From Spirochaetales bacterium (GTDB lineage Bacteria; Spirochaetota; GWE2-31-10), in NCBI GenBank assembly GCA_017624275.1, contig JAGANG010000086.1, forward strand, positions 1 through 34,414: DNA of 34,414 bases. The letters run 5' to 3'. The notes beneath the pieces are model-generated. The model was not told where the DNA came from. It ran no database searches and saw only the letters and a list, made by a program, of their open reading frames with translations. The translations under genes and the position numbers were made by a program. This document shows, piece after piece, positions 25,548-32,643 of this stretch (positions are counted from its first letter, which is position 1; the number at the start of each line of letters is the position of its first letter).

Positions 25548-26236
25548 ACAAATATGCAGAACGTATATACAACGGACTGATAAAAGAAAATCCGACATTT
25601 GTATTAATGCTCGGAATGTGTCCTACCCTTGCAGTTACTACTTCCGCCGTCAACGGAGCCGGCATGGGATTGACTACTACAGCCGTTCTTATAATGTCAA
25701 ACTTTATGATTTCACTTTTACGTAAGGCAATTCCCGAAAAAGTACGAATGCCGGCGTTTATCGTCATAGTAGCGTCATTTGTTACTATTGTACAAATGAT
25801 ACTCAAAGCGTATTTTTATTCACTAAATGAAGCTCTGGGAATTTATATTCCGTTAATCGTTGTAAACTGTATCATTTTGGGACGTGCGGAAGCGTATGCT
25901 TCAAAAAATACCCCGTTTCTATCAATATGTGACGGTATAGGAATGGGATTGGGATTCACAGCCGGACTTACAATTATCGGAATGTTCAGAGAAATTCTCG
26001 GTGCCGGACAAATCTTCGGCATTACAGTATTACCGCAGGCATTTCCTCGTTTTACAATATTTGTAATGGCTCCTGGAGCATTCTTTGTATTGGCTGCACT
26101 TACAGCTATCCAAAATGCAGTTAAAATGAAGAAAAAAGGCGTAAAAGCATTATCAGAAACTGAAAATTGTGCTTCATGCAGTTTAAATTGCGGTTGCAGC
26201 GGTTTCTGCCCGGAAAAAGATAAGGAGGCTAAATAA
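25544..26236 (+). CDS. rnfE: Rnf complex subunit E (membrane subunit) with cysteine-rich tail
   Basis: 230 aa, six helices. Family motifs: NPTFVLMLGMCPTLAVTTSA (with the Cys proposed to help bind an intramembrane iron centre with RnfA), VNCIILGRAEAYASKN and DGIGMGLGFTAGLTIIG. After the last helix there is a tail ending ENCASCSLNCGCSGFCPEKD, with Cys spacing CxxCxxxCxCxxxC. Such a cluster-like tail is not part of the classical proteobacterial RnfE and may bind an extra metal centre (inference). GGAGG precedes the start, which overlaps rnfG. Confidence 0.95.
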   Translation: MNKYAERIYNGLIKENPTFVLMLGMCPTLAVTTSAVNGAGMGLTTTAVLIMSNFMISLLRKAIPEKVRMPAFIVIVASFVTIVQMILKAYFYSLNEALGIYIPLIVVNCIILGRAEAYASKNTPFLSICDGIGMGLGFTAGLTIIGMFREILGAGQIFGITVLPQAFPRFTIFVMAPGAFFVLAALTAIQNAVKMKKKGVKALSETENCASCSLNCGCSGFCPEKDKEAK

Positions 26237-26820
26237 TGTTACTGCAAAAATTGGGACTTATTCTTGTCAGCAGTGCGTTGATAAACAATGTCGTATTAAG
26301 TCAATTTCTCGGACTTTGTCCGTTCTTGGGAGTTTCAAAAAATACAAAAACAGCCGCCGGAATGGGTGCTGCCGTAATTTTTGTTATTACAATTTCAAGT
26401 ATTTTTACATGGCTTATTTTTAACTACATACTTGTTCCGTTGGGATTAAACTATTTGCAAACCATTGTATTTATAATGGTAATCGCTGCACTTGTTCAGC
26501 TTGTAGAAATGATTTTAAAGAAAACAAGCCCGGCATTATACAAAAGCTTAGGAGTTTTCCTTCCGTTGATTACTACAAATTGTGCTGTATTAGGTGTAGC
26601 ATTGTCTAATGTACAAAACGGTTTCGGACTGCCCAAAAGTGTTGCTTACGGATTTTGTTCGGCTTTGGGATTTACAATAGCAATTGTTTTAATGGCCGGG
26701 ATTCGTGAAAAAACAGAAAACTGTGAATCTATTCCAAAAGTTTTCCGGGGTACACCTTGTGTATTATTGATTTCCGGTCTCATGGCAATCGCATTTACCG
26801 GTTTTGCCGGAATAGTCTAA
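26236..26820 (+). CDS. rnfA: Rnf complex subunit A (membrane subunit)
   Basis: 194 aa, six helices, the topological mirror of RnfE. NNVVLSQFLGLCPFLGVSKN holds the conserved Cys, with ITTNCAVLGVALSNV in the second half. The start overlaps the rnfE stop (TAATG). RBS: AAGGAGG inside the end of rnfE. Together with RnfE and RnfD it forms the ion path of the complex; whether Na+ or H+ is used here cannot be read from the sequence. Confidence 0.96.
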   Translation: MLLQKLGLILVSSALINNVVLSQFLGLCPFLGVSKNTKTAAGMGAAVIFVITISSIFTWLIFNYILVPLGLNYLQTIVFIMVIAALVQLVEMILKKTSPALYKSLGVFLPLITTNCAVLGVALSNVQNGFGLPKSVAYGFCSALGFTIAIVLMAGIREKTENCESIPKVFRGTPCVLLISGLMAIAFTGFAGIV

Positions 26821-26832
26821 AGGAGGAAAAAT

Positions 26833-27633
26833 ATGACATTCTTTTTTCCTATTTTGAAAGCAATGCTTGTAGTCGGCATTACCGGACTTATAATCGGCAT
26901 AATTTTAGGAATTGCAGGAAAACTTTTAGCTGTAAAAGAAGATCCCAGAGTTCGAGGTGTACGTGACCTTTTACCCGGAAGTAATTGCGGAGGTTGCGGA
27001 TTTACCGGATGTGATGCATTAGCAGCTGCCATTGTAACCGGACAAGCTCCGATTTCAGCTTGTGCCGCCGCATTTTCAAATCATGAACGAATTGCAAATG
27101 TTATCGGACAAACAGCCGAAAAAGCGGTTCGTAAAGTCGCAATCGTCCATTGTGCCGGAACTTGTGACAAAACAAAATTAAAATACAACTATCACGGACT
27201 GGCTGATTGCAGAAAAATCTCAGTAGTTCCGGGGCAAGGTTCAAAACTTTGTACAAAAGGCTGTTTAGGATTTGGCTCATGTGCAAATGTTTGTAATGAA
27301 AATGCAATCAGTATTATAAACGGTGTTGCTGTCGTAGATAGAAATTTATGTGTAGGCTGCGGAGCTTGTGCTAAAGTATGTCCTAACGGATTGATTGAAA
27401 TAATTCCGGAAACATCAAAATACACTGTGCAATGTTCATCTACCGAACACGGGAAATACGTACGTGTTGCCTGTGAAATCGGTTGTATCGGCTGTAAAAT
27501 CTGTGTTAAAAACTGCGAGGCTCAAGCAATAACAGTAGAAAATAATCTGGCAAAAATAAATCCGGAACTTTGTACCGGCTGCGGAAAATGTGCAGAAAAA
27601 TGCCCACGCCACATTATTTTTAAAATGGTTTAA
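26833..27633 (+). CDS. rnfB: Rnf complex subunit B (ferredoxin-oxidising Fe-S subunit)
   Basis: 266 aa. An N-terminal membrane helix is followed by the Rnf-type [4Fe-4S] domain (GSNCGGCGFTGCDALA). A cysteine-rich segment follows (CTKGCLGFGSCANVC), then ferredoxin repeats: LCVGCGACAKVCPNG, CIGCKICVKNCEAQ and LCTGCGKCAEKCPRH. It takes electrons from reduced ferredoxin. The many clusters match RnfB of anaerobes rather than the shorter proteobacterial form. AGGAGG precedes the ATG. Last gene of the operon; a perfect terminator follows. Confidence 0.95.
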   Translation: MTFFFPILKAMLVVGITGLIIGIILGIAGKLLAVKEDPRVRGVRDLLPGSNCGGCGFTGCDALAAAIVTGQAPISACAAAFSNHERIANVIGQTAEKAVRKVAIVHCAGTCDKTKLKYNYHGLADCRKISVVPGQGSKLCTKGCLGFGSCANVCNENAISIINGVAVVDRNLCVGCGACAKVCPNGLIEIIPETSKYTVQCSSTEHGKYVRVACEIGCIGCKICVKNCEAQAITVENNLAKINPELCTGCGKCAEKCPRHIIFKMV

Positions 27634-27645
27634 TAGTTTTATTTT

Positions 27646-27679
27646 CCTCGATGTGTTTTTACATCGAGGATTTTTTTTT
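27646..27679 (+). terminator. Rho-independent terminator of the rnf operon
   Basis: CCTCGATGT (27646-27654) and ACATCGAGG (27661-27669) form a perfect 9-bp stem, followed by A and nine T. The right arm and T-run recur at 28460-28476 as part of a duplicated segment. Confidence 0.95.
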
Positions 27680-27687
27680 ATTATTTA

Positions 27688-27739
27688 TAGGTGCCAGACC
27701 TCTATTCCAAAATAGGTTTAGGGTCTGTCGTCTATTCTC
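27688..27739 (+). repeat. REP-like palindromic repeat, full copy
   Basis: About 52 bases: TAGGTGCCAGACC, TCTATTCC, AAAATAGG, TTTAGGGTCTGTCG, TCTATTCTC. An outer stem CAGACC/GGTCTG and an inner stem CTATT/AATAG can form. It lies 8 bases past the rnf terminator, the usual extragenic place for REP sequences. Confidence 0.85.
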
Positions 27740-27771
27740 TGAAATCTGTCGTAAAAAAATCCCACCGAGGT

Positions 27772-28110
27772 TTAGTCTTTTAACACGTAATCAATTTCTT
27801 CTTCTATTTTATTCAGAACAGATTTCGGAAGAGTTGAAAGTTTTTCATCAAGTCGAAACTTATCTACAACAATTATTTGATGAATTAATGCCACAGAATC
27901 CTTAGATAAACCAGATTCTTTCCTTGAAAGAAAAATATTTCCTTTTAAATCTTTATTAGCAATATTTGAAGTTAATGGAATAACAACTGTTGTGTTTAGA
28001 TTCTCTAAGTTTGCTTTAGCTGATTGAATGATAATAACTGGACGACGAAAACCAGGTTCACTTCCAAAGGGAATACCAAAATCCAACATAAAAATATCAC
28101 CACGTATCAT
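27772..28110 (-). CDS. MazF/PemK-family toxin (endoribonuclease)
   Basis: 112 aa, standard length. Starts MIRGDIFMLDFGIPFGSEPG, then FRRPVIIIQS (the conserved RPVlI strand), NTTVVIPLTSNI, and the C-terminal DSVALIHQIIVVDKFRLDEKL, all typical of MazF-type mRNA interferases that cut mRNA at short motifs. It follows the antitoxin gene with a 14-base overlap, so the two are translated together. Toxicity and the cut site are not readable. A REP-like repeat follows the gene. Confidence 0.9.
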   Translation of the reverse strand: MIRGDIFMLDFGIPFGSEPGFRRPVIIIQSAKANLENLNTTVVIPLTSNIANKDLKGNIFLSRKESGLSKDSVALIHQIIVVDKFRLDEKLSTLPKSVLNKIEEEIDYVLKD

Positions 28111-28288
28111 TTTTTACAGACTCCCATACGGTTTGTAAACTTGATTCACGCATTTTTTGAAGAGAATCTTTTGTTTCATTTTGTGCTTTATTTGCTTTTT
28201 GAGTAAGATATTCTAAAAAATCAATTAATTCATTGTAATAGTTTTCTGGCAAGGCTTTTATTCTTTGTTCCAAAACATCATAAGGCAT
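28097..28288 (-). CDS. Antitoxin of the MazF/PemK-type toxin
   Basis: 63 aa. MPYDVLEQRIKALPENYYNE then LIDFLEYLTQKA resembles the short DUF2281-like helical antitoxins often found before MazF/PemK or RelE-type toxins in treponemes. The rest is charged and probably disordered, as expected for a toxin-binding tail. It lacks an obvious AbrB/MazE DNA-binding motif. GGAGG lies 7 nt before the ATG. Role inferred mainly from position, size and overlap with the toxin gene. Confidence 0.75.
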   Translation of the reverse strand: MPYDVLEQRIKALPENYYNELIDFLEYLTQKANKAQNETKDSLQKMRESSLQTVWESVKNDTW

Positions 28289-28309
28289 AAAACGTTCCTC
28301 CTCTCTTCA

Positions 28310-28324
28310 AATATAGCATATATT
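28310..28324. promoter_or_regulatory. Palindrome in the toxin-antitoxin promoter region
   Basis: AATATA-GCA-TATATT, perfect 6-bp arms, about 20 bp upstream of the antitoxin start codon and overlapping a TATATT -10-like box on the minus strand. A likely autoregulatory operator. Confidence 0.45.
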
Positions 28325-28430
28325 AAGAAATCTGTTATAAAAAAAATCCCGCTTCCTTTGGTTCAACTATGTTCTTACAACTTTTAATTTATACTCATCT
28401 GAATATTTAGACATAAAAAATAACTTTATT

Positions 28431-28454
28431 TGTCCAACTTTAGGGGACACTTCA
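28431..28454 (-). mobile_element. Solitary IS3-family (IS150-like) terminal inverted repeat
   Basis: The minus strand reads TGAAGTGTCCCC then TAAAGTTGGACA. This resembles the IS150-group end, whose pattern is TGnACTG..CCCC.AAAGTTGGACA. The outer tip abuts base 28455, where the ~80-bp duplicated segment starts. No transposase gene is present, so it is a remnant or a coincidence of position. Pattern recognised from memory; not searched. Confidence 0.45.
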
Positions 28455-28484
28455 TTTTTACATCGAGGATTTTTTTATTATTTA

Positions 28485-28534
28485 TAGGTGCCAGACCTCT
28501 ATTCCAAAATAGGTTTAGGGTCTGTCGCTATTCT
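28485..28534 (+). repeat. REP-like palindromic repeat, second full copy
   Basis: Same as 27688-27739 except that TGTCGTCTATT is TGTCGCTATT. Part of the long direct repeat. Confidence 0.85.
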
Positions 28535-28547
28535 CAATAATAATTTT

Positions 28548-29048
28548 TTATCCAAAAATAATTTTAAATAATTGTAGATACCCGGCAGATAAAGCCGCAA
28601 CAATTATTCCTAGTATAGTTCCGATAAAAGCCCCTATTATATGATGTCTCGGATTTTTATATTCTTTATCCATGTCTTCCGTACCGGGAATTCTGAACTT
28701 TTTGACATTTCTAAATATCAACAAATCCATAATAAATAAATCATAAATATTCACGAAAAAAAATAATATGAAAACATGTTTAAAAACTTCAGTAACAGTT
28801 TTTGCACCAGAAAGATAAGCAACAACACATAAAATCAAAGCGAATACAAATATTGACAAGATTTTAATCGATAAATGTTTTTTTTCTTTAGCTTTTATAC
28901 AATCTTTGTATTGAGGTAAACTTTCAACTCTTTTTCTGATTTCTACGGGATAAGACATTATTTGCCCTAACGGATTTTTATATAGCGGTATAAAAATCAT
29001 AAAGGAAAATAATATAGAAAATATTATGCATTCAATAAATAAAATCAT
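28548..29048 (-). CDS. Small membrane protein of unknown function
   Basis: 166 aa with four clear helices: FIECIIFSILFSFMIFIPLY at the N-terminus, ILSIFVFALILCVVAYLSG, VFILFFFVNIYDLFIMDLLI, and IGAFIGTILGIIVAALSAGY. Between helices 3 and 4 is a charged loop, FRIPGTEDMDKEYKNPRHH, which looks like a conserved motif of uncharacterised membrane proteins in gut bacteria. No signal for transport or enzyme function. GAGG lies 5 nt before the ATG. It stands alone between REP-like repeats. Confidence 0.65.
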   Translation of the reverse strand: MILFIECIIFSILFSFMIFIPLYKNPLGQIMSYPVEIRKRVESLPQYKDCIKAKEKKHLSIKILSIFVFALILCVVAYLSGAKTVTEVFKHVFILFFFVNIYDLFIMDLLIFRNVKKFRIPGTEDMDKEYKNPRHHIIGAFIGTILGIIVAALSAGYLQLFKIIFG

Positions 29049-29143
29049 TAATTCCTCTTTAATTCATTATTAATTTCTTCATTTTATGAATACACATTTA
29101 TAAAATTTTCTGCAACATTCAAAATATCAAAAAAAATTATACC

Positions 29144-29227
29144 CCAGACCTCTATTCCAAAATAGGTTTAGGGTCTGTCGTCTATTCTCAATAATCATAG
29201 GTGGCAGACCCTAATTCTAAAAAAGGA
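29144..29227 (+). repeat. REP-like repeats: one near-full copy and one left half
   Basis: 29144-29189 reads CCAGACCTCTATTCC, AAAATAGG, TTTAGGGTCTGTCG, TCTATTC. After an 8-base spacer, TAGGTGGCAGACCCTAATTC (29198 onward) is a second left half. The rest of 29049-29318 is AT-rich; the mscS promoter must lie there, but I cannot place it. Confidence 0.8.
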
Positions 29228-29318
29228 TAAAAAATTACACTCAAATATCAAATGCTTTTTCTTTTAAAATCTTCTATTAAATGATACTTTGCTGCAAAAA
29301 TATTTACGGAGGTTCATT

Positions 29319-30194
29319 ATGAACGAAACATTGGAAGAAGTAACCAAAGCAGCAAGCAACGCCAATAAAACTTTTGCTGAACAAACAACTTCATTTGTAA
29401 GCTGGATTAAAAATTTTCTTACATGGGATAACATTTTTAAAGCTGTAGGAGCTATAATTTTAATTTTTATAATCTATTTAATTTATAGATTCATATTAAA
29501 AGCAATAAAGAAAATTCCTACAGAAAAAACGACTCCGCAACGTTCTATGGTTATGATTCGTATTGCAAAGTATTCGTTCTATATAATCGAGCTAATGTTT
29601 ATTTTAAGCTTATTCGGAATAAAACTTTCGGCTATTTGGGGAGCTGCCGGAATCGCCGGTGTTGCTATAGGTTTTGCGGCACAAACATCTGTCAGCAATC
29701 TAATCAGCGGTTTGTTCGTGATTACCGAAGGAGCTTTAAAAATCGGCGATACAATTATTGTTGACGGGATAACGGGTGTTGTGGATTCAATCAATCTGAT
29801 TTCCGTTCGTGTTCATACTTTTGACAACCAAATGGTTAGAATACCGAATTCTACTATTATAAATGCAAATCTTACCAACAATTCTTATCACGCTCAACGT
29901 CGTATTACTCTCGGTGTTTCTGTCAGTTATGATACCGACATGGCAAAAGCATTAGAAGTACTTTCAAAAGCTCCGGATTTATGTCCGACAATTTTGAAAG
30001 ATCCTGCCCCGGCTGTTTGGTTTGATGGTTTCGGTGACAGCGGTATAAATATAGTTGTAGCCGGTTGGTTTAATACTAAAGACGCATTGAAAACAAAAAA
30101 TGATTTGTATATTGCAATCAAAAAAGTTTTAGACGATGCAAAGATTGAGATTCCTTACAATCGCTTAGATGTTAAAGTTTTGGAAGAATCGTAA
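29319..30194 (+). CDS. mscS: Small-conductance mechanosensitive channel (MscS family)
   Basis: 291 aa, near the E. coli length. It opens under membrane tension to release solutes in hypo-osmotic shock. The pore helix is IWGAAGIAGVAIGFAAQTSV, followed by NLISGLFVITEGALKIGDTI and the beta domain (VRVHTFDNQMVRIPNSTIIN). Upstream are two further helices. The ATG at 29319 is set by GGAGG 6 nt before it; an in-frame start 30 bases earlier has no RBS. Monocistronic, with its own terminator. Confidence 0.92.
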   Translation: MNETLEEVTKAASNANKTFAEQTTSFVSWIKNFLTWDNIFKAVGAIILIFIIYLIYRFILKAIKKIPTEKTTPQRSMVMIRIAKYSFYIIELMFILSLFGIKLSAIWGAAGIAGVAIGFAAQTSVSNLISGLFVITEGALKIGDTIIVDGITGVVDSINLISVRVHTFDNQMVRIPNSTIINANLTNNSYHAQRRITLGVSVSYDTDMAKALEVLSKAPDLCPTILKDPAPAVWFDGFGDSGINIVVAGWFNTKDALKTKNDLYIAIKKVLDDAKIEIPYNRLDVKVLEES

Positions 30195-30217
30195 AACTTT
30201 GTTTTTCTTACTTATAG

Positions 30218-30250
30218 TCAGTCCGGATTCTTCACCGGACTGATTTTTTT
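30218..30250 (+). terminator. Rho-independent terminator of mscS
   Basis: TCAGTCCGG (30218-30226) with CCGGACTGA (30235-30243), followed by seven T. Confidence 0.92.
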
Positions 30251-30258
30251 ATAGAAAT

Positions 30259-30284
30259 TAGTGACAGCCCTATATTCTAAAATA
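30259..30284 (+). repeat. REP-like repeat, diverged left half
   Basis: TAGTGACAGCCC, TATATTC, TAAAATA follows the left half of the repeat with changes. It lies 8 bases past the mscS terminator, as the copy at 27688 does past the rnf terminator. Confidence 0.5.
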
Positions 30285-30304
30285 AAATATTATAATTAGA
30301 AATT

Positions 30305-32344
30305 TTACCTCATTTTTATTTCATGTAATTGTTCAACTAAATGGCGAGAAGCATTTGAATTTGTAGTGTCATATATCCAGTTATGATTAAAAGCCTTTAT
30401 TGTGTTTTGATTTCCAGAAGAACCAATTACCAAACTGTAAAAACAAGTATTTTTCTTTTTTTCTTCTTCAATCGAATTAACTAAATCTGTTGGTAAAGTG
30501 TCCATAACAAAATCAGAAATCATTAAAACATCAGCATTTTTATAAACATTTCTTTGAAGCATTTCCAAAGAATGTTTTAACGCTGGTGTGGCGTCAGTTC
30601 CACCGTTAAAAGATTTTCGCAAAAAAGAAACAAGCTTTCCAATAGAAGCTCCTTCAGAGAAATCACTTAAATCCAATGTTTCAATTCCTGTTGAAAATGA
30701 AATCAAATAACACTTTCGTTCTTCTTCTATTGCAATTTTTGATAAAGCAAATGTTACAGTTTTTGCAATATTTTCGGGAGTTCCCTGCATAGAACCACTT
30801 GTATCCACACAAACAATAATTGGGCCTTTAGGTTCTTTTTTTTCTACAGAAACTTCTTCTTGTTCAGTTTCTTGTTTTTTTAATTCTTCTTTTGTTCTAT
30901 AGTTATAAGAAAGAAGTTGTTTTTGGGCAAATTTCAGTTGAAATAACTTTTTTGTTGCAGGATTTCTTAACAACGCAAGTTCACTTGGCAAAACACAAGA
31001 AATATCATTGGAATATTTTAATCCGTTGATTTCACCACGATAAGCATTTTTAGGTTTCCATTCAGATTTAATAACAACTTTATCGCGTAGTTCTTTTTCA
31101 AATGTGGATTGTGCTCTACTTTGTTTTCCAAGGATTTCGGCTAATTCTTGTAAAGATTCATCATTTTCAAGCAATTTTGCAAAAGTGTCTAGAATTTCAA
31201 ATCCACTAGTTTCAAAAGTTCCTTCGCTTAAATCCCACAATCGTCCGAGATTCTTGATAAAAGGCATCAGGAGACTTTCAAGTTTCATAAACTTATAGAT
31301 TTTTGAATAAAGCTTTTCTAAGAATTCTTTTCGCATTGAATCAATCTGCGCTAGTTCCCATTTTGATTTTCTTTCAACAAGATTTTGCTCTAAATCCAAA
31401 ATGATATTTCTTTTAAGGATTTCCAGCTTATCAGCAGATTTCCATTTGAGGAATTCAATTTCGTCACCTTTTTCGTTCTTAGACTTTACCATCTTGACCT
31501 CTTTTACGAACTGATTATGATAAAAGTCAAAATTTACAGTACTTGCTTCGATAGCACCTCTTTTCGAATCACTTATAGATGGAAGCCGTTTATAGTGACA
31601 TTCCATCTTTGAAGAGTCTTTTATAAGATCACTTGCAATATCTTCTGCGGCTTGAAGTTTTTGCTGTTCAATAAAAATCGCCTCTTCTCTGAAAGGATCT
31701 TCTTTCACTAAGTATTTATTTACTTTCTCAAGCCATTCAAGAATGTCAGTCTGAATATTTTCTGAAAGTCCTGTATGCTTTCTTTCATATTCCAAAATAT
31801 TGTTTTGTGAAGAAATTTCTTTTAGAATTGAAGCTCCGAGCTCTGTGTACTTATTCTTTGGAAACTCAATTCTAACATCTTCTGGAATATTTGGATTTGT
31901 ATATTCTTCCATTGCATCAACAAACTGTTTCTTTTCAGATTCGGGACCTAATGCTGATGATGTAAGATTTTCAAAGCGACGTTTTTTCTTTGAATCTTGT
32001 CGGTAACGTTTTATATTAGTGAGCAAATCGTATTCTATCTTGGAAAGATTTGATGATACGGTTGAGAGTATTGAAGTCAGAACTGAATCAGATAAATCTT
32101 CTTCTTGATGAGCTATAGTATTCCTAGAAAGTCGCATTGATTCCCACCAAACTGGTTTGTTTGGAAAATAGACCTTTTTAATACATTCTCTGAATTGCTG
32201 AACTTTTATTTGAATTAGTGCACGAGCCTCTTCAGAGATAGAGTGAATATCTTTAATTCCATTTGGATATTTATTCATGATATCTCTAATAGGCATAAGT
32301 GCTTTATGACAATATTTTCGAGACTGTTTTTCTCTCTTCGCCAT
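30305..32344 (-). CDS. viaA: ViaA-like VWA-domain protein, partner of a RavA-type ATPase
   Basis: 679 aa, longer than E. coli ViaA (about 480). The C-terminal VWA domain (about 505-679) has an intact MIDAS: DTSGSM with D514, the Thr in FNGGTDATPAL, and the Asp in ADVLMISDFVMD. The sequence follows ViaA closely in this part (GPIIVCVDTSGSM, RKCYLISFSTGIE). The N-terminal ~90 residues contain KYPNGIKDIHSISEEARA, a segment also found in the 94-aa protein encoded directly upstream. The middle is helical and charged. ViaA is the metal-binding partner of the MoxR-family ATPase RavA; in E. coli the pair affects Fe-S respiratory enzymes and aminoglycoside sensitivity. The start lies 4 bases past the upstream stop. 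Last gene of the operon. The symbol marks family membership, not proven function. Confidence 0.85.
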   Translation of the reverse strand: MAKREKQSRKYCHKALMPIRDIMNKYPNGIKDIHSISEEARALIQIKVQQFRECIKKVYFPNKPVWWESMRLSRNTIAHQEEDLSDSVLTSILSTVSSNLSKIEYDLLTNIKRYRQDSKKKRRFENLTSSALGPESEKKQFVDAMEEYTNPNIPEDVRIEFPKNKYTELGASILKEISSQNNILEYERKHTGLSENIQTDILEWLEKVNKYLVKEDPFREEAIFIEQQKLQAAEDIASDLIKDSSKMECHYKRLPSISDSKRGAIEASTVNFDFYHNQFVKEVKMVKSKNEKGDEIEFLKWKSADKLEILKRNIILDLEQNLVERKSKWELAQIDSMRKEFLEKLYSKIYKFMKLESLLMPFIKNLGRLWDLSEGTFETSGFEILDTFAKLLENDESLQELAEILGKQSRAQSTFEKELRDKVVIKSEWKPKNAYRGEINGLKYSNDISCVLPSELALLRNPATKKLFQLKFAQKQLLSYNYRTKEELKKQETEQEEVSVEKKEPKGPIIVCVDTSGSMQGTPENIAKTVTFALSKIAIEEERKCYLISFSTGIETLDLSDFSEGASIGKLVSFLRKSFNGGTDATPALKHSLEMLQRNVYKNADVLMISDFVMDTLPTDLVNSIEEEKKKNTCFYSLVIGSSGNQNTIKAFNHNWIYDTTNSNASRHLVEQLHEIKMR

Positions 32345-32348
32345 TTTA

Positions 32349-32633
32349 TTAACCCTTTTTGTATGCTTTTATTTCATCAATATTCCTAAAAATATATGAT
32401 GCCATCTCTTGAAGTTCTTTATCTGGAATATCCTCCAAAGAATGAATCAGTCTGTTGTGTATTCTTTGGAGATTAGATACAAGCTTAAATTCTTTACAAT
32501 TCGATATAGCTTGGATTGTTATTTGTAACCAGGCTTTCTGTTCTTCAGAAAGAGCAGATACATCTGATATTCCATTAGGATACTTTTGCTGCAGGATAGA
32601 AATTCTATCCTGTATGCTAAGTTCTTTGTTCAT
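32349..32633 (-). CDS. 94-aa protein sharing the N-terminal domain of the adjacent ViaA-like protein
   Basis: Contains ILQQKYPNGISDVSALSEEQ, then AWLQITIQAISNCKEF. In the ViaA-like neighbour the matching segment is IMNKYPNGIKDIHSISEEAR, then ALIQIKVQQFRECIKKV. A second weak match is HNRLIHSLED against RNTIAHQEED. So it is a stand-alone version of that domain. It lies between the RavA-like and ViaA-like genes with gaps of 10 and 4 bases, so all three are surely co-transcribed. Predicted helical, no signal peptide, no known family. Inference: it binds the ATPase or competes with the ViaA N-terminus for it. Confidence 0.75.
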   Translation of the reverse strand: MNKELSIQDRISILQQKYPNGISDVSALSEEQKAWLQITIQAISNCKEFKLVSNLQRIHNRLIHSLEDIPDKELQEMASYIFRNIDEIKAYKKG

Positions 32634-32643
32634 ATTTCAAATC

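Larger units (their letters stand above)
27656..28535. repeat. Pair of ~80-bp direct repeats flanking the toxin-antitoxin genes
   Basis: 27656-27739 and 28455-28535 are near-identical: the right arm of the rnf terminator, T-run, TTATTTATAG and the REP-like unit. They differ by two T in the run and a missing GT/CT pair in the REP core. The first copy is followed by the toxin-antitoxin genes; the second by sequence (CTATTCTCAATAAT) that also follows the copy at 29144. The second copy therefore probably holds the old junction. An inner pair of 24-bp repeats (GAAATCTGT..TAAAAAAA..TCCC) lies at 27741-27764 and 28327-28350. Confidence 0.8.
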
